Shown one piece after another: positions 63,769 through 64,000 of a stretch of 64,000 bases of DNA. This stretch comes from Phymorhynchus buccinoides. Its lineage: Eukaryota > Mollusca > Gastropoda > Neogastropoda > Raphitomidae. Position numbers and translations under genes: made by a program. Each line of letters opens with the position of its first letter. The first letter of the stretch is position 1. The notes beneath the pieces are model-generated. The model made no database searches and had not been told where the DNA came from. It saw nothing but the letters and a program-made list of their open reading frames with translations. The stretch lies in NCBI GenBank assembly GCA_017654935.2, contig CM065682.1:37220824-37284823 (forward strand), given 5' to 3'.

Positions 63769-64000
63769 TACCTGTTGGAAGAAATATTTTTTTAGTTTTA
63801 GTCCAAACAGCTTTCTTTTCTGATTGTAAACAGATTTTGTTTAGTGATTCAAAAAAGATTTTTATTATTATTTAAAAGACTTTGTTACCACTGTATGCCT
63901 AAATGGTGCGAATGTAATAATTAGAGGTGGGCAATAAAACGGGTTTGAATGGAAAAACTGGTCTTACATTCTGCGATTTGAAAAACCGGTTCGAGTTGCT

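Overview
The window looks like nuclear DNA from an animal, most likely a marine mollusc and probably a gastropod. The reasons are intron-split genes, very abundant CA/GT and GA/CT microsatellites, many decayed non-LTR retrotransposons of several families, and tRNA-derived SINEs whose body resembles the 'Meta-domain' SINEs described from molluscs. The species assignment is inference. There are no bacterial-type operons, and no RNA genes apart from SINE heads.

Only two host genes can be supported, both on the minus strand. The first is a white-like ABCG half-transporter spread over about 39 kb (40878 down to 1857). Fifteen exons can be read. In order they carry the Walker A exon, a degraded signature exon, Walker B/D-loop/H-loop, the linker and then the transmembrane domain. 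The six transmembrane exons from 9807 down to 1857, plus their junction with exon 14416-14311, are clean and phase-compatible. The nucleotide-binding exons (33.5-40.9 kb) are recognisable but full of one-base indels. The second gene is a class C GPCR of metabotropic-glutamate-receptor type, represented by its last three exons (61942 down to 50846). These cover the nine-cysteine NCD3G domain, seven helices and a short tail. Its ligand-binding exons would lie beyond the right edge. A 500-base N gap (43835-44334) separates the two genes.

The introns hold six minisatellite arrays inside the ABCG gene (43, 81, 51, 56, about 49 and about 48 bp units), a roughly 2.4 kb purine-rich region, at least thirteen LINE remnants, TTAA-flanked and TA-flanked MITEs, foldback elements and three SINE copies.

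The most unusual structure is in two of the minisatellites (81 bp at 8.62-9.68 kb and about 48 bp at 34.35-35.36 kb). Each starts at the 3' end of a real ABCG exon. Every unit carries the exon end plus its 5' splice site, preceded by a pyrimidine-rich stretch ending in AG. They therefore look like tandem arrays of potential micro-exons or decoy donor sites in one transporter gene. Nothing here proves that they are used.

The region from about 32 to 41 kb appears to be poorly polished sequence, so broken frames there should not be read as a pseudogene without checking.
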